A DNA stretch of 64,000 bases from Aliiroseovarius halocynthiae. GTDB lineage: Bacteria > Pseudomonadota > Alphaproteobacteria > Rhodobacterales > Rhodobacteraceae. Of this stretch, positions 63,571 through 64,000 are shown in pieces; positions within the stretch are counted from its first letter, which is position 1, and every line of letters begins with the position of its first letter. The position numbers and the translations under genes were made by a program. The stretch lies in the NCBI RefSeq assembly GCF_007004645.1, contig NZ_ML660025.1, positions 58,708 through 122,707 on the forward strand, written 5' to 3'. The notes below the pieces were generated by a model. That model searched no databases. It had not been told where the DNA came from and saw nothing but the letters and a program-made list of their open reading frames with translations.

Positions 63571-64000
63571 TTACTCTATGGGCTCTGTGACGGGTACTCC
63601 AAGTGCCGTGTAGCGGTTGAGCACAGCGATACGCACCTGCAACTCGGCGACCTGGCGCTCGAAGTCTTTCGCCATCAGGGATTGGCCGAGCAGCTTGATG
63701 CAGTTCATCTTGCTCTCGACACGGCTCCGGCGGTGGTATCCGCTCCACCGTCGCCAGATGGCGCGGCCCAGGTATTTCCGGGTGTCGTAGGCGCCGTCTG
63801 CGGTCACCGACGCGATCTCTTCGTCTGCCGGGACTTGGTCGAGAAGGTCGGGCAAGACTGGCGCGTCGCCGATGTTGCTTCCGGTGACCTCGACGGCCCG
63901 GACCTCCAGCGTTTCCTCGTCGATGCCGATGTGTATCTTGCGCCAGATACGACGCTTGGAACCACCGTGCTTATGAGCCTCCCCAACTGAACTGGTCCAT
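63571..64000 (-). pseudogene. IS5 family transposase remnant, internally deleted and cut by the window end
   Basis: Read on the minus strand, the frame has KHGGSKRRIWRKIHIGIDEE, DAPVLPDLLDQVPADEEIAS and TADGAYDTRK, the DDE-type catalytic part of IS5-family transposases, then jumps directly to YLGRAIWRRWSGYHRRSRVE and the usual C-terminal region (KLLGQSLMAKDFERQVAELQ). In intact relatives about 38-40 residues lie between DTRK and the YLGRAIWRRW part, so an internal deletion is inferred. The frame is still open but the N-terminus is outside the window. Confidence 0.8.

Noticed and set aside
63488..63748. 86-codon minus-strand frame at the IS end
   Set aside because: It overlaps the transposase remnant in another frame and has no family pattern.
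1..64000. CRISPR array or rRNA operon
   Set aside because: No regularly spaced repeats and no rRNA-like conserved stretches were seen anywhere in the window.

Overview
The window is a chromosome segment of a marine-type alphaproteobacterium of the Rhodobacteraceae (Roseobacter group). The evidence is the gene content: an acyl-homoserine-lactone LuxI/LuxR pair, crotonyl-CoA carboxylase/reductase next to ethylmalonyl-CoA mutase (ethylmalonyl-CoA pathway), a PutA without DNA-binding domain paired with an Lrp-type PutR, a MetR/MetF pair, CobQ, a PopZ-like acidic protein and several small families typical of the group (DUF6280-like, DUF4329-like, Flp-type pilin). Most genes are GC-rich, closely packed and preceded by Shine-Dalgarno sequences.

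Layout. 1-1.8 kb: end of an unknown gene, then quorum-sensing luxI, luxR and a small gene overlapping luxR. 2-7 kb: ethylmalonyl-CoA pathway genes ccr and ecm around a lipid acyltransferase. 7-15 kb: DUF4329 secreted protein, purine nucleoside phosphorylase, CreD, a DUF1989/DUF2478/FAD-oxidase cluster, TrpA, a PhnB-like VOC protein and YchF. 15.3-27 kb: a complete reductive pyrimidine (uracil/thymine/hydantoin) degradation locus with PreT/PreA dehydrogenase, a DMT permease, two tandem TetR-type repressors, a carbamoyl-amide hydrolase, a 98-residue unknown, dihydropyrimidinase and a four-gene ABC importer. Two strong operator-like palindromes sit in front of the two transcription units. 27-38 kb: tRNA-Leu, PutR/PutA, rhomboid protease, pilin, inositol monophosphatase, MetR/MetF, ornithine decarboxylase-like enzyme, Lrp regulator and phosphoglucomutase. 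39-55 kb: mostly housekeeping genes (ValS, two aminotransferases, phosphatase plus lipid-type ABC exporter, YgfZ, RluE-like synthase, EF-P, CobQ, PopZ-like protein, TolC, Pcm) ending at a tRNA-Cys gene.

55.09-59.97 kb is a small integrative island. It starts at tRNA-Cys, whose last 44 bases are repeated (one mismatch) at the far end. It carries a tyrosine integrase and one large AT-rich gene coding for a SIR2-like domain fused to a STAND-type P-loop NTPase and a helical C-terminal region, an architecture expected of an NAD-depleting anti-phage defence protein. This is the most interesting system in the window.

60.5-64 kb is accessory: an exported NTF2-like protein in a likely operon with an ECF sigma factor, an exported DUF1330 protein divergent from a LysR regulator, and an IS5-type transposase remnant with an internal deletion running off the end of the window.
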